From positions 345,806 through 409,805 of the forward strand of contig NW_019091451.1 in the NCBI RefSeq assembly GCF_001949145.1: a DNA stretch of 64,000 nt, read 5' to 3'. The notes under the pieces were generated by a model. That model did no database searches. It had not been told where the DNA came from and saw only the letters and a program-made list of their open reading frames with translations. A program made the position numbers and the translations under genes. Shown here piece by piece: positions 25,249-35,059 of the stretch. The stretch's first letter is position 1; the number at the start of each line of letters is the position of its first letter. The stretch comes from Acanthaster planci. Taxonomy: Eukaryota; Echinodermata; Asteroidea; Valvatida; Acanthasteridae.

Positions 25249-26034
25249 AGGAAAGGGCTGTGCTTGAATAAGTATATGGACTCCGCAGATGGTGCTAAAT
25301 TGCACGGTTATGAGAGCCACGAGAAGGGTGACATGTATATATGTACCAACACTGGTGTGCTCATGCGAAAGGGGCCTGGGCCACGTCCAAAGTGCATGGC
25401 TGCAGCTGGCAATAACGGACTCATCTATGGCAACCAGTTTTAGCCGCCAGACTTTCACTTCCTTTGGCACTGGTATTGTTAGCCATTGGCAAGGAATTCA
25501 GACATGTGCAGTGTGAGCAATGAGAATTTTCACCTCAATGCTCACAAACCGTTGGTGTCTTTTTTCACGTACATGTACATACAAGTTTAACACACCACAG
25601 CATGTCCAGGACAAAGATATCATTGAAGTGTACACAGCACTATTGTGCCTTTCCAACGCTTAGTGTGTCGTAATAATACAGTCCAAAGTATTCTGGCTAC
25701 AATATTCAGCAATACCATTCCCATAAATCAACATTCTGACAAATTCAAATCCAGGAGGTGAAATTTAAGACAGCTCAACAGTCAACATGTGATTACTCAG
25801 TACAGCCCGAGGGATTCCTCTTTTTCAGAGAGCAGGTAACAGCTTTCATAAATGTACCTCATAACAGACAAAATGATGACCCTCTAAGACAAACCAGATT
25901 CTTAATCAATTGTTATTTACATACCTTTTTGTCAACAGCCAATTCTTAAAGTGTCTTAATATTCTGAGAGAGCAGATCTGACTCTGAAATTAAACAACTT
26001 AAACTCGTGCATCCCAGTGCTATTAAATAATGTA

Positions 26035-26040
26035 TTTATT
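26035..26040 (-). terminator. Candidate RMND5A polyadenylation signal
   Basis: AATAAA on the minus strand, 44 bases past the stop codon. If used, the 3' UTR would be very short, so longer transcripts are possible. Confidence 0.4.
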
Positions 26041-26083
26041 ATACAATGAGACAATGAGATTTACAATTAGCAATCGAGGCAAA

Positions 26084-26147
26084 CTACAGGTAGAGCTGTT
26101 TTGAGTCCGCAGGGGATGACTCCACCGGACAGTATGGACATTTGATT
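26084..26147 (-). CDS. RMND5A: RMND5A exon 9 (RING end and stop)
   Basis: Residues 371-391 and TAG. Acceptor [28 protein letters not shown] provides the last two RING Cys residues (374, 377). Confidence 0.96.
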
Positions 26148-29100
26148 CTGTGAAAAAAAAATCGAAGAAACAAAGTTTCGCAAGTTAAGACAGTTGCAGC
26201 CACTTCAGCATGTAACGCTACACTCGGGGTGTCAGCAACACGAAATATGGCAAATCTGCCCAAACTATCTTGATCTGGTTTCTGAAATTGCACAAATCAC
26301 ACGTTCACACCAATTCCCTTAACAGTCCCAGTCCCAATGTACAATAATAATGGCTGGAATGTGCCTGCAAAATCTTCCAAATCTGGGATCTGGGTGCCAG
26401 GATCCCGGTTTAAGTTTAAGACAAAACTCCCAGCTGGGAGAAGTTACAACCCTCTTTACTAAGAGTGACAAATAATGAAACAAAGCTCTCACTTGTTTCC
26501 GTTGGTGAGTTTGTTGAGAGAGTCCCTGGAGATAGCGTGGCCGCACGACAGACGGACCGGAGGGTTAGTCTCCGATGTCTGTTGTCGTAGGATTGGGCAG
26601 GCGAAGATGGAATGGTAGCGGTGGTTCTCACCAAGATCAACTTCAATCTGATGGACGGGAAAGAAAGAAATTAACATTGAAGAATTCATTTAATTTAATT
26701 AACAAGCAGTACTTAAAACATGCACAAAGAGAAATAGGCTAATCAACATCTTACATGACTTTTAACCACTCCCTTCTGACATTCTTTCACATCTACCGTG
26801 AGATTTTCTGCAGAAGGATTCTGCAGGATTTAGGGATTGTGGTGCCCAGATGCCATGCACTTTGCATGGTGCTTGATGCCAGTGTTGTAGTCTAGATTAT
26901 CACAAGACCAGTCTCAAGACCATTCACAAGACCAGTCTCAAGATCAGTTACCAGACCACTGAGTAACAGGGTGAACAATGACAAAGGGACACTTTTGCTG
27001 ATTGTGGTGCCCAGATGCCATGCACTTTGCATGGTGCTTGATGCCAGTGTTGTAGTCTAGATTATCACAAGACCAGTCACAAGACCAGACACTAGACCTG
27101 TAACAAGACCAATCTCAAGACCATTCACAAGACCAGTCTCAAGACCATTCACAAGACCTTTCACAAGACCAGTCTCAAGACCATTCACAAGACCTTTCAC
27201 AAGACCATTCACAAGACCATTCACAAGACCAATCTCAAGACCATTCACAAGACCTGTCACAAGACCAAACTCAAGACCATTCACAAGACCAGTCTCAAGA
27301 CCATTCACAAGACGTGCCTCAAGACCATTCACAAGACCAGTCTCAAGACCATTCACAAGACCTGTCACAAGACCATTCACAAGACCAGTCTCAAGACCAT
27401 TCACAAGACCAGTCTCAAGATCAGTTACCAGACCACTGAGTAACAGGGTGAACAATGACAAAGGGACACTTTTGCTGCTGATGACTTGAATTTTTTCAGT
27501 CTAGAGGTCGTGCGTTGGTCTTGTGGGATTTCGTGATGCTCTTAAGATATCTCAACAACAACACTGCACAATGCCCATTGAAGGTTCAATCACCAAGACT
27601 GATTTCCAGCACAGTGGAGGATTTGGGAGGAAACACGAAGGGTGCTAGCATAAATGTACGGGCAATTCAAATTAAAAGGATTCACTACTAACTGGTAGTT
27701 CATCTTTGGCGGTCCACACAACTTGGCACTGTCGTTGCTGCATAACCTGCCTGATGTTGAGCAGGGCTGGTAAGGCCACACAACCGGCTGATATACTGTG
27801 TGGAACAAGGGGACAACAGGTAATGAACTCTACACGTCAACAGGTGAGCATGCTTTTAACGCTGGCCCAATTAACAGCATGGACGGACCAGTCTTTCTCA
27901 CGTAGAAAGCACAGTATGCGAGATCTGAGCGGGTGCACGGCCAATAACGTCAATGCGTGAGCACCAGCTCAACCCACATCAAGATTCTTGCCCAATATTG
28001 GTACTGAAATGAAGTTTGCGAGGGGTGTCACAGTGTCAAAAATCAGCTCCTGTGTCAGATTCAACAGATTCTAAGTTCTTTATGGTTATAAAGATAGGCT
28101 TTTCCCTCCTCAAGCATAACGCACATATCAACAACTTCCCCCTCCCTTCCCACACTGAAGGTCTTATGTCAGGGTGTGGTCATATTTTTTAAACCCCACG
28201 GTGGGGATATTTGTAACTCGAACAATTCTACCATTGGAAGAGTACATGGATAGGCAGCTCTAGGGGTGGGGATTTGTTATTTCTACAGTGCACGGGGGGG
28301 CTACAAAGTACACCATATGCTAAGTACTGTCTCATAGGTTCAGAGAAAAAAACTTACAAGCTTGACCCCGTTCAAGACAGGCATTCCAGGGTCACACCAA
28401 ACCAAATTACAAGCAAATTTTGAAATAAGTCTGGCAACAGTTTGACGTTTGAAACAATTAGGGGCAACCAGGCGTGCCAGCAGGCAAAAGATCGACACTT
28501 GAAGGCACTCAGAACACCAGAGCGACCTGGTTTCAGACGCTGCTCTTTCCATGGGCGGAACCGAGTGTGCAAATGCACGTATTGAGTTCGTCTGTCTGAA
28601 ACCAAAATTCAATTGGGTCGACCCGAGTCGCTCTGACACAAATGTGCCCGCTTATTAGTGTGACCATGGATGGAACATCAGTTGATCCTTTCACCTGAAG
28701 ATTGGATTATTCCATTTTTTGGGTGTGGTCATACCATGTGTTGGGGCATTATAATGCATGGCCCATGGTCAACGATCCACCATCAGATGATGTGGATTTA
28801 TTCAGGCATAGTTCAATGAAATATAGCGGTACCCAAGTGACTCATCGGTCACATATTCAATGATTTTTACATTTTCCCGTTGCCAAAAAATTTGATCAAC
28901 TGTGACTGGCATTCTGGCTTTGTTTCCTCAGGGTCCACTTGCCTGACTGTCAGAGGGCTTTCCACCGACAGGCCCAGCAGGGCGCAGGCGTCCTGTGTGA
29001 AGACGTCGCAGATGTCGTCCCACTGGATGGGGTCGAGGAGGTGAGAGTACGGCGTATGCTCCAGGCCCTGGCGGATGAAGAGCAAGCTGCCCATCAACAC

Positions 29101-32100
29101 CTGCAGCTCTGAAAGGCGTTGGGGAGAAAAATGTCAGCCACCCCGCATCCATCCAAAATCTACATCAAGGTTCAGTGTAAGTTTGGAGAATTCTGGCATA
29201 AAGCAGCCACGCCTCCGTTAATGAGCCAGGGACATACCCTGAGAGGACTTTTAGAGGAGGGGCTAAGGGGGAGGGGGAGAGAATCTCCATACCATCCTTG
29301 CCCCATTTCGACTTGTTCGGCTTCCCGAAATGCAAATTTACAAGTACAACGAATTGTGCAATTTTCAATGCAGTGTCCTGAAAATCTGAAGGTTTTAATT
29401 GTTGCTGTTTAGAAAACTGACAGTGCCAGCATTGAAGTTGCGACCATCTTAAGACCAGGCACGAGACCAGTCACATGACCAGTCACAGTTCAGTTGAATA
29501 GCTTGTGACTTGAATTCAGACTGGCGGTCTTGCCTTGGTCTTGTAAATTGTGATGGTCTTGTGTGTCTTATGATGGTCTCAAGGGGGCCCGACTACAACA
29601 CTGGACATGCTTCATGTGATGGGTTCAAATTTCAAAAACATATAAGACGTGGATGTGGCTAACTTCCTACCTAGGTTCAGGTAAAGGATCTTGGAAGATT
29701 CTGAGCAACTTGCCTAAGGACAACAGGATTAAGTTGCCTTTAATTTACAGTGTCGGTTTGTTTCATATCCACACCTGTTTTGCACTTTCAACTCCAATTT
29801 CAACGGACATTCTCCACACATTTATGCATGTGGACACAAAGGTCACTGAAAACGTATCTAAAGAAAAGCACCCTCAATGTGTGACAGTAGCAAAGTCCTT
29901 CAGGCATGCAACTTGAACTTTGACAAAAAAAAACAAGGAAATCTCTGTCTTTACAAGACTTTGTACAGGGTTTTTCAAGTTTTAATGGCAGGAGTGTGAA
30001 GTGAAAAATGAGGAAATCAGTTGATCCGAGGAAAAGTTGCATGCCTGGTCCTTCCAGGGGGTTGATTTTTCAAATTGTTACCCTTGATGAGCATGTCACG
30101 AGTGGATTCATCAAGACCTGAATTTGACAGAGTCTCGGCATGTTCTCTGCGCCATACCAACCTTTAGCATGCCCCTGAGCGAACCGGGAGAAGCTCTTGG
30201 CAAAGGCCAGCGCCTCCTGTTGCTTGGCGCTGCCATGGCTGATGAGCTCGATGAAGCGTAACCGGTGGAGCTTGAACTCTAACGAGCTGTTCTGGGCTTG
30301 GAGCTGCTCCCTGTGTCTAGCGGCCCAACTGAGCATGACCAAAATCCAAGAAGAAAAAATTATTCTGAACTTAGAAAACTGTAATCTGGCTAAAGTTTGC
30401 CTGTTGACTCTTACCTTACCAGAGTGATGAAATTAGCTCAACTGTCAAACAGTAATTTTACAAGAGCTCATCAAAGCAACCAAACCCAACCTTGAAGGAG
30501 ACTGATGTGAGTATCTCAATAATGAAGAGAAAAATTGGAGAATGTATAAGCTCCTCCAAATCCATATGTGGCTTGACAATCATTCACCACAGACGCACAG
30601 TAAAGATCAACTGGCACTAGACTGCCAATTTCACGTTTTCTACTATTTTCCGTGACAAACACTCTTGGTTTGGGGAAGAACAGTGACAAGGGCAGGTACA
30701 ATACTGACTAGTTGTTGCAAAGAGACAATCTTTGCAAAGAGTCCATTCCTGCACCAAAGGGTGTATTTTGCCAATCATGGATCTCACCAGAGCAGTACCT
30801 AAGCCCTTATGCTGTAACATGCTTGATGTACACAGTCAGATTTTGACAGACTTTGGTGGGATTGAAAGGTTGAGCTGAGCCATGCATCTTACAAATTTCA
30901 AGTAGCAAGAACGTGATACCAGTTTGCTTCACAGTGGAGGATTGTGGAGATTCAGAGGGGCTCCTTCCAGAAATGACCTGGCAGTTAGGGTCAATATCCT
31001 TGTATCAGTACCACTGTTTGGACGTGAATGCATACTCACGCCATTGCTGGCCCAAGATCCTTTCGCTTCAGAGCCTCCAGGATCTGGTTGATCTCGATGA
31101 AGGGTTCCTTGGCTGAGTCTAACATGTCTAGTCCAGCCTCCTGAGTAGTTAAACAGACAAAACAGAAGGAAACTCAATACGCAATGGTTTGACAATACAT
31201 GAACAAAATGAATGACTGAATGATTACTCCACACGATTGTTTAAGCCTGCATATCGGGGACTTGCAGACGACTCCATCACAAGCCCCTTCCACCAGCCTG
31301 GTCACAACTGTGGCAGTACAAAGAAAAACAAAGTCCGGATTTTGTCACAGTTCATTGGAACAGTTTAATCGCTTGACTTAAGACTGAAGCACTTGTGGAG
31401 GACTAGTGATGGACTTGCAGGGAGTTGGTAAGACTTATGATGAACTCATATACAACTCCATCTATATCAGCGCACGCACAAGCACTTGTTAATACAGAAG
31501 TGAAAATGAGTTGGAGAGGGAGTAAAGTTTACACAAGCATATGAGTTTGAGTCTGAGTCTATGCACCGAGTGTAACACACTCAGTAACTCGCTGGAACAG
31601 TTGAAATTAACGGGTTGATAAGTTGGGATATGACCACCGTGTATTTGGAAAACCTGTGCAAGCTGTAAGGGCTGCTATTTGGAACTACATATACACAAAG
31701 TATCAAGTAGTGACAAACAGGAGGAGTGATGAAAAATTCTACAGAATACTGGCGTCATTTTGTCAGTTAGGTTTACCAAACCAGGTGCTCAAACGATTGA
31801 AGTTCAAAACTCAATCTGGAAAAAAATCTGCAAAAAAAAAAAGGGCGAAGCTAGATTTCTCTGCAGTGTAATTACAAACACCACTAATGGCACAGGTCAC
31901 AAAAATACACACTGGGAAAACAGACTATCCTGTACTTGAGTGTCATTACAATGTCAATATCTAAGGCCAGTTTTATAATACTCCCGGGGTCAGTGCAATG
32001 TTGCCAGTGCTTGAATGAACGAGCTAATGCCAAGCAGCCAATCCGCAACCCACCTCAGTCAGATTCTCTGCTATGTCCAGCATGCCCTGCCGTAAAAAGT

Positions 32101-34992
32101 GCTCACAGATGACTTCGTTCAGCAGTCGCATCCTGTCCGGCGACTCAAACGTCTGCTCGGAGTTTAACTGGATCAGCTCACTGGTGAAATTCTGGACAGA
32201 AAACAGAGAAAGGAATAAGAGTTTTCTCACAAATAGGTTTCACCTGACGATTGAGTTACATTTTCTCTGATATCGTTGCAGTGCTGGGCCTTCCATAGTT
32301 GTTTTGTTGGTATCTGCAGTCATTTGACACCAACTTAACAAAAATCGGCCGTACCAGTCTGACGAAATTTCCATTTTTCCAAGACAGTATACCAAAAATG
32401 TTAACTATTCCCATAATTTACATATATGCTCAGTGCAAGGGCTGACGTGTTTGAGCGTAACTATAACAAGCAAAGCCCTTGATGAACTGAACTGCAACTT
32501 CACTGACGCACACATAACGGAGGTCTTTACATGCTGGCTAAGTTTCAAAAAGATTGGTCATACGACAGCCAAGATATCAAGGGGGGGAATAAAAGCTCCC
32601 CCCAAGACTTTGAGAAAGACCATAAAACACCAAAAGCTGACTCTAGCTAGTACTCCAGTGACTGTTTGACCCCTGTCTTGGAGTTGAGCCAGCTGATGTG
32701 TCTCACGCCAACTTGGGGGTGACCCAGGGGACAGGACCCACCTTGTCTATCACCTTGCCAATCTTGGAGACGCTGCTGTGGATGTCCTTATGCTCATTGC
32801 TCACCCGGGTCAGGATGTCTTTGGTTCTGTTCTGGGCCGAGCCAAGAATCAGTTGATGCACTCGGTTCAACTCTGTGTGGTGATCAGCTGTAACAGAAAA
32901 ATAAGGGCCAAATTTTTCTGAAACTGTTGTTAACAATTAGAGTATCGACACTGAATCATGGTGAGTCATTTTGCTCCTGAAAGCAGTGCTCCCGTTGGAC
33001 ATTTTCGGTGAACCTATCTTGTTTAGCAGATGAGTAGAATTACAAGTTTGAGTTCAATTTGAACAGAGACAGAAGTAACCCTAACCCTCGCAAATCCTCC
33101 AAAATCCTTTTCTGCAAAGTGGAAGAATTCGGAGGATTCACGATGTACGACAAAAGTGCAGGCTGACTTCGAAGGATGCCATATGTGAAGGTAATGGATT
33201 AGACCTTATGTTGTTTGTGCTTAGTCAAGCACAAACTCAGCCTGATATTTCTTTTGAATCAACTGCACAGCTCAAGAGTACCATTCACACTGCCTCAACA
33301 CAATGACAGGAATTGCCGGAGGATTTTGAAGGATTCAGGCAGTTAGGCACACCTCAAAATGACGTTTTCAAGAAATTTTTGAGGATTTGGGCTGAATGTA
33401 ATTTTTTCATGTTGAAAATCAGAGAATTTTGGAGGATTCAGGATGGTTCCTAGTAAAAGGGCCCAGGGGGTTAGGGTTAATGGCACTGTAACGCACATGT
33501 AAAAAGAAACTTCAGATCAGTTTGAAGCTAAGCTTCATTAGTTCTTCCATTTTCGTAAGTGTAATCATTTTTGGCACATTCGTTACTCGCAGAGCACTCA
33601 TAGTTTAGCGTCAACATGTAGAGCTGGCAGCGGCAGCAGTGCACTCTGGTTCGCATTCAGTTCTCATGAATCTAAGTTCCCAACATTGTACATTTACCTA
33701 GCTAAGCAAGAGAAGTATACAATTACAGTGCAATGTCTTCGGCTTCTGCAATATGATTATATCAACATATGAATTGCCAAGTTAAGTCCCGTGTTTCACT
33801 CACAATTTCCTTCCAGATCTGACCGAGAATATTTCAAAAAGTTTACTCCTACCATGCAAATATCTTTTTATTAGCATCAATGTAGTTTTACTCATATTGT
33901 ACAATCAGTAACAACTTGCTATGGCCTTGTGGTCTAGACACTGGTGCAGATGTCAAGGCAATTAACCCAACCTACATGTACATGACCTAGGGAATGGAAA
34001 CATGGTGAGGCAGTCTAGCAGTGGAGGAAGGAGGGACAGACAGTGGTACGATGAAGGGGAGAGAAGACAGAAGACCTGAATGGAAGTGGAAGTGGGGACA
34101 TTGATTTTTTTATTCCAAAAGTCCCACTTCCTTTTTTTAAAAAATTCCCCACCCCCAACCACTTACCCTACACTGTACCACCTACATTCGACCAAGGCAC
34201 TCCAAAAACATGAAAAACATATTCCTATTTTTAATTATTCTTAATATTTTCAAATCTTACAAACTATTCTTCAAACTGGAATGGGTATTAAAAAAGGAGG
34301 GTATTTAGTATTTAAGTAAAATCTTTTCTAATTTAGTACCATATTTAATAGTATTTGTCAATTGAGAATATTTTTTAGATGCATTGGTGGCATGGTGACA
34401 GCACATGTTGACGGTACAAGTATGTCATATGAGGGGAGAAGACTGGTACCAACTGTACTATTACTATTACTGAGTACGACAGTCATGACAGTACTACGTC
34501 CAATAGGCTACTGCTACTTAGGCCTACAACATACAGCAGTCAGCTCTTGGTACTTGGTAATAGTTTCCTCCTGAAACATCCTCTAGGGATCTTGACTAGG
34601 AGGTCAGCACTGTACATAACATTGCTGAAGTACCAAAAAGCCATAGAGAAAAAGAAGGAACCAGAATATTCGATTCAGGCTCCATTTCTTTTTTTCACTT
34701 TTGCGCAGACTTGGCCTAAGTCAAGTAAGTTACCCTGCAATAACCAGTTATCATGAATTAGTTGCAACGACCTTTTTTATGTTACACCATCACTTTGACC
34801 ATACTTTGACATTCGAGCAACGAGAAAATGTTGTGTTTTTTTTCAATGAATCTCACCAGCTGACAATTCATGCTTGATGTTATTCAAACTGTCAATCAGC
34901 TCCTCCAATGTACGGGCGGAGTGAGTTTTGATTCCCTCAAATTTCCCAAGAACTTTATCGACTTCTTTTTGCACGCTCAGACAAGCGTCCAT
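26084..34992 (-). CDS. RMND5A: RMND5A, Gid2-type RING subunit of CTLH E3 ligase (gene span)
   Basis: Nine exons join without a frame break into exactly 391 residues, the length I know for human RMND5A: 34992-34857, 32887-32742, 32191-32054, 31140-31040, 30328-30162, 29108-28943, 27795-27693, 26647-26493 and 26147-26084. The protein is the RING-type subunit that pairs with MAEA in the CTLH/GID ubiquitin ligase, in nucleus and cytoplasm. Order of parts: N-terminal coiled-coil-like region ([20 protein letters not shown]), LisH at about 114-146 ([20 protein letters not shown]), CTLH at about 153-210 ([19 protein letters not shown]), and a conserved linker ([32 protein letters not shown]). The Gid-type degenerate RING at 336-377 has C336, C354, H356, C374 and C377. 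It ends KQLYL where vertebrates have KQIFF. In yeast the complex degrades gluconeogenic enzymes. Assignment is near certain. Confidence 0.96.
26493..26647 (-). CDS. RMND5A: RMND5A exon 8 (RING, first part)
   Basis: Residues 320-370 plus two bases. Acceptor TCCATCAG, donor ACAA|GTGAGA. IEVDLG, then [14 protein letters not shown] with C336, and [15 protein letters not shown] with C354 and H356. Confidence 0.96.
26836..27570. mobile_element. Foldback-type element, family D, copy 3, with internal duplication
   Basis: Left terminus CCAGTGTTGTAGTC (at 26879, repeated at 27041) and right terminus ACAACACTG (27560s). The segment from about 26836 to 27000 is repeated from about 26999: GGTGCCCAGATGCCATGCAC at the head and GAGTAACAGGGTGAACAATG at the tail. 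The first copy has about two 24-bp units, the second about fifteen. Lies in RMND5A intron 7. Confidence 0.65.
27062..27430 (-). repeat. 24-bp minisatellite in RMND5A intron 7
   Basis: Tandem GACCATTCACAAGACCAGTC + TCAA units with variants (GACCTTTCAC, GACCTGTCAC, GACGTGCCTC). Each unit is two 12-base halves built on TCACAAGAC. The period is a multiple of three, so the minus strand shows a 134-codon open frame of GLVNGLET repeats. This is not a protein gene: it lies inside a supported intron and has no conserved flanks. Confidence 0.9.
27693..27795 (-). CDS. RMND5A: RMND5A exon 7
   Basis: Residues 285-319. Acceptor TCCACACAG, donor [28 protein letters not shown] followed by QRQC and KDELP matches the vertebrate block almost residue for residue, and settles the intron 6 structure. 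Confidence 0.95.
27796..28942 (-). other. RMND5A intron 6, GC-AG type
   Basis: Begins GCAAGT and ends CACAG. A 1.15-kb intron. An internal 99-codon minus-strand frame (28639-28340) is not an exon (see rejected items). Confidence 0.88.
28943..29108 (-). CDS. RMND5A: RMND5A exon 6, ending at a GC donor
   Basis: Residues 230-284 plus two bases of Ser285. Acceptor CTTTCAG. The donor is AG|GCAAGT, the consensus of GC-AG introns. No GT donor would keep the frame and rebuild the conserved ESPLTV-S-ISAGC join, whereas this one does. Confidence 0.94.
29423..29604. mobile_element. Foldback-type element, family D, copy 4
   Basis: Right terminus GACTACAACACTGG is perfect; the left, CCAGCATTGAAGTTGCGACC, is diverged. 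GACCAGTCAC and GTGATGGTCTTGTG subrepeats lie in opposite arms around a GTTGAATAGCTTGTGAC centre. RMND5A intron 5. Confidence 0.6.
30162..30328 (-). CDS. RMND5A: RMND5A exon 5 (CTLH)
   Basis: Residues 174-229. Acceptor TGCTCAG, donor [24 protein letters not shown] is invariant relative to vertebrates; [13 protein letters not shown] follows the family pattern. Confidence 0.95.
31040..31140 (-). CDS. RMND5A: RMND5A exon 4 (start of CTLH)
   Basis: Residues 141-173 plus two bases. Acceptor ACTCAG, donor TGGC|GTGAGT. Reads [19 protein letters not shown], the first CTLH helix. Confidence 0.94.
31262..31458. mobile_element. Foldback-type element, family D, copy 5
   Basis: Left arm GACGACTCCATCACAAGCCCC, right arm GACTAGTGATGGACTTGCAGGG and GACTTATGATGAACTC, ending ATACAACTCCA. 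Diverged but of the same plan. RMND5A intron 3. Confidence 0.5.
32054..32191 (-). CDS. RMND5A: RMND5A exon 3 (LisH)
   Basis: Residues 95-140, phase 0 at both ends; acceptor TGTCCAG, donor TGAG|GTGGGT. Carries most of the LisH motif ([20 protein letters not shown]), a dimerisation motif used to assemble the CTLH complex. Confidence 0.95.
32742..32887 (-). CDS. RMND5A: RMND5A exon 2
   Basis: Residues 47-94. Acceptor TGTTACAG, donor ACAAG|GTGGGT. Contains [19 protein letters not shown], nearly identical to the vertebrate block [19 protein letters not shown]. Confidence 0.95.
32888..34856 (-). other. RMND5A intron 1
   Basis: A 2-kb GT-AG intron that holds the telomere-like-ended element (33076-33480) and AT-rich sequence. 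No coding exon is seen. Confidence 0.75.
33076..33480. mobile_element. Inverted-repeat element with telomere-like ends
   Basis: Left end TAACCCTAACCCTCGCAAAT + CCTCCAAAATCC and right end TTTTGGAGGATTCAGG..GGGGGTTAGGGTTAA are inverted copies. (G)GAGGATT subrepeats recur inside. About 405 bases, no open frame. Confidence 0.6.
34857..34992 (-). CDS. RMND5A: RMND5A exon 1
   Basis: Residues 1-45 plus one base, donor [28 protein letters not shown] aligns with MDQCVTVERELEKVLHKF of vertebrates, which fixes the start codon. An ETS-type site lies 41 bases upstream. Confidence 0.93.
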
Positions 34993-35032
34993 GTTGCCTG
35001 TTTCCTTCTTTTGTTCATCGCAAACGTACGTA

Positions 35033-35040
35033 ACTTCCGG
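35033..35040 (-). promoter_or_regulatory. ETS-type site in RMND5A promoter
   Basis: CCGGAAGT on the minus strand, 41 bases upstream of the RMND5A start codon and next to TACGTACG. ETS/GABP sites at this distance are typical of TATA-less housekeeping promoters. No TATA box is visible. Confidence 0.5.
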
Positions 35041-35059
35041 TTAGAAAAAAAATCTAACA

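Larger units (their letters stand above)
22551..26030. other. LCOR-like upstream region and intergenic stretch
   Basis: No supported gene. Holds the upstream region of the LCOR-like gene, T-rich low-complexity runs near 24.4-24.5 kb and a foldback-family copy near 25.04-25.25 kb. The minus-strand RMND5A gene ends at its right border. Confidence 0.6.

Noticed and set aside
27057-27461. 134-codon GLVNGLET repeat protein
   Set aside because: Translation of the 24-bp minisatellite inside RMND5A intron 7.
28340-28639. Possible RMND5A exon reading [15 protein letters not shown] then PVLNGVK, with a GTAAGT donor
   Set aside because: Phase fits, but the true next exon at 27693-27795 reads [16 protein letters not shown], which matches the family and restores the exact 391-residue length.
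31623-31871. 82-codon Lys-rich plus-strand frame in RMND5A intron 3
   Set aside because: AT-rich composition, no recognised motif, ends in a poly-A run that creates the Lys residues.
32440-32669. Plus-strand frame before RMND5A exon 2
   Set aside because: Lies in intron 2 of RMND5A, no motif or splice support.
33921-33945. tRNA-like A box (CCTTGTGGTCTAGACACTGG)
   Set aside because: No B box within the expected distance.
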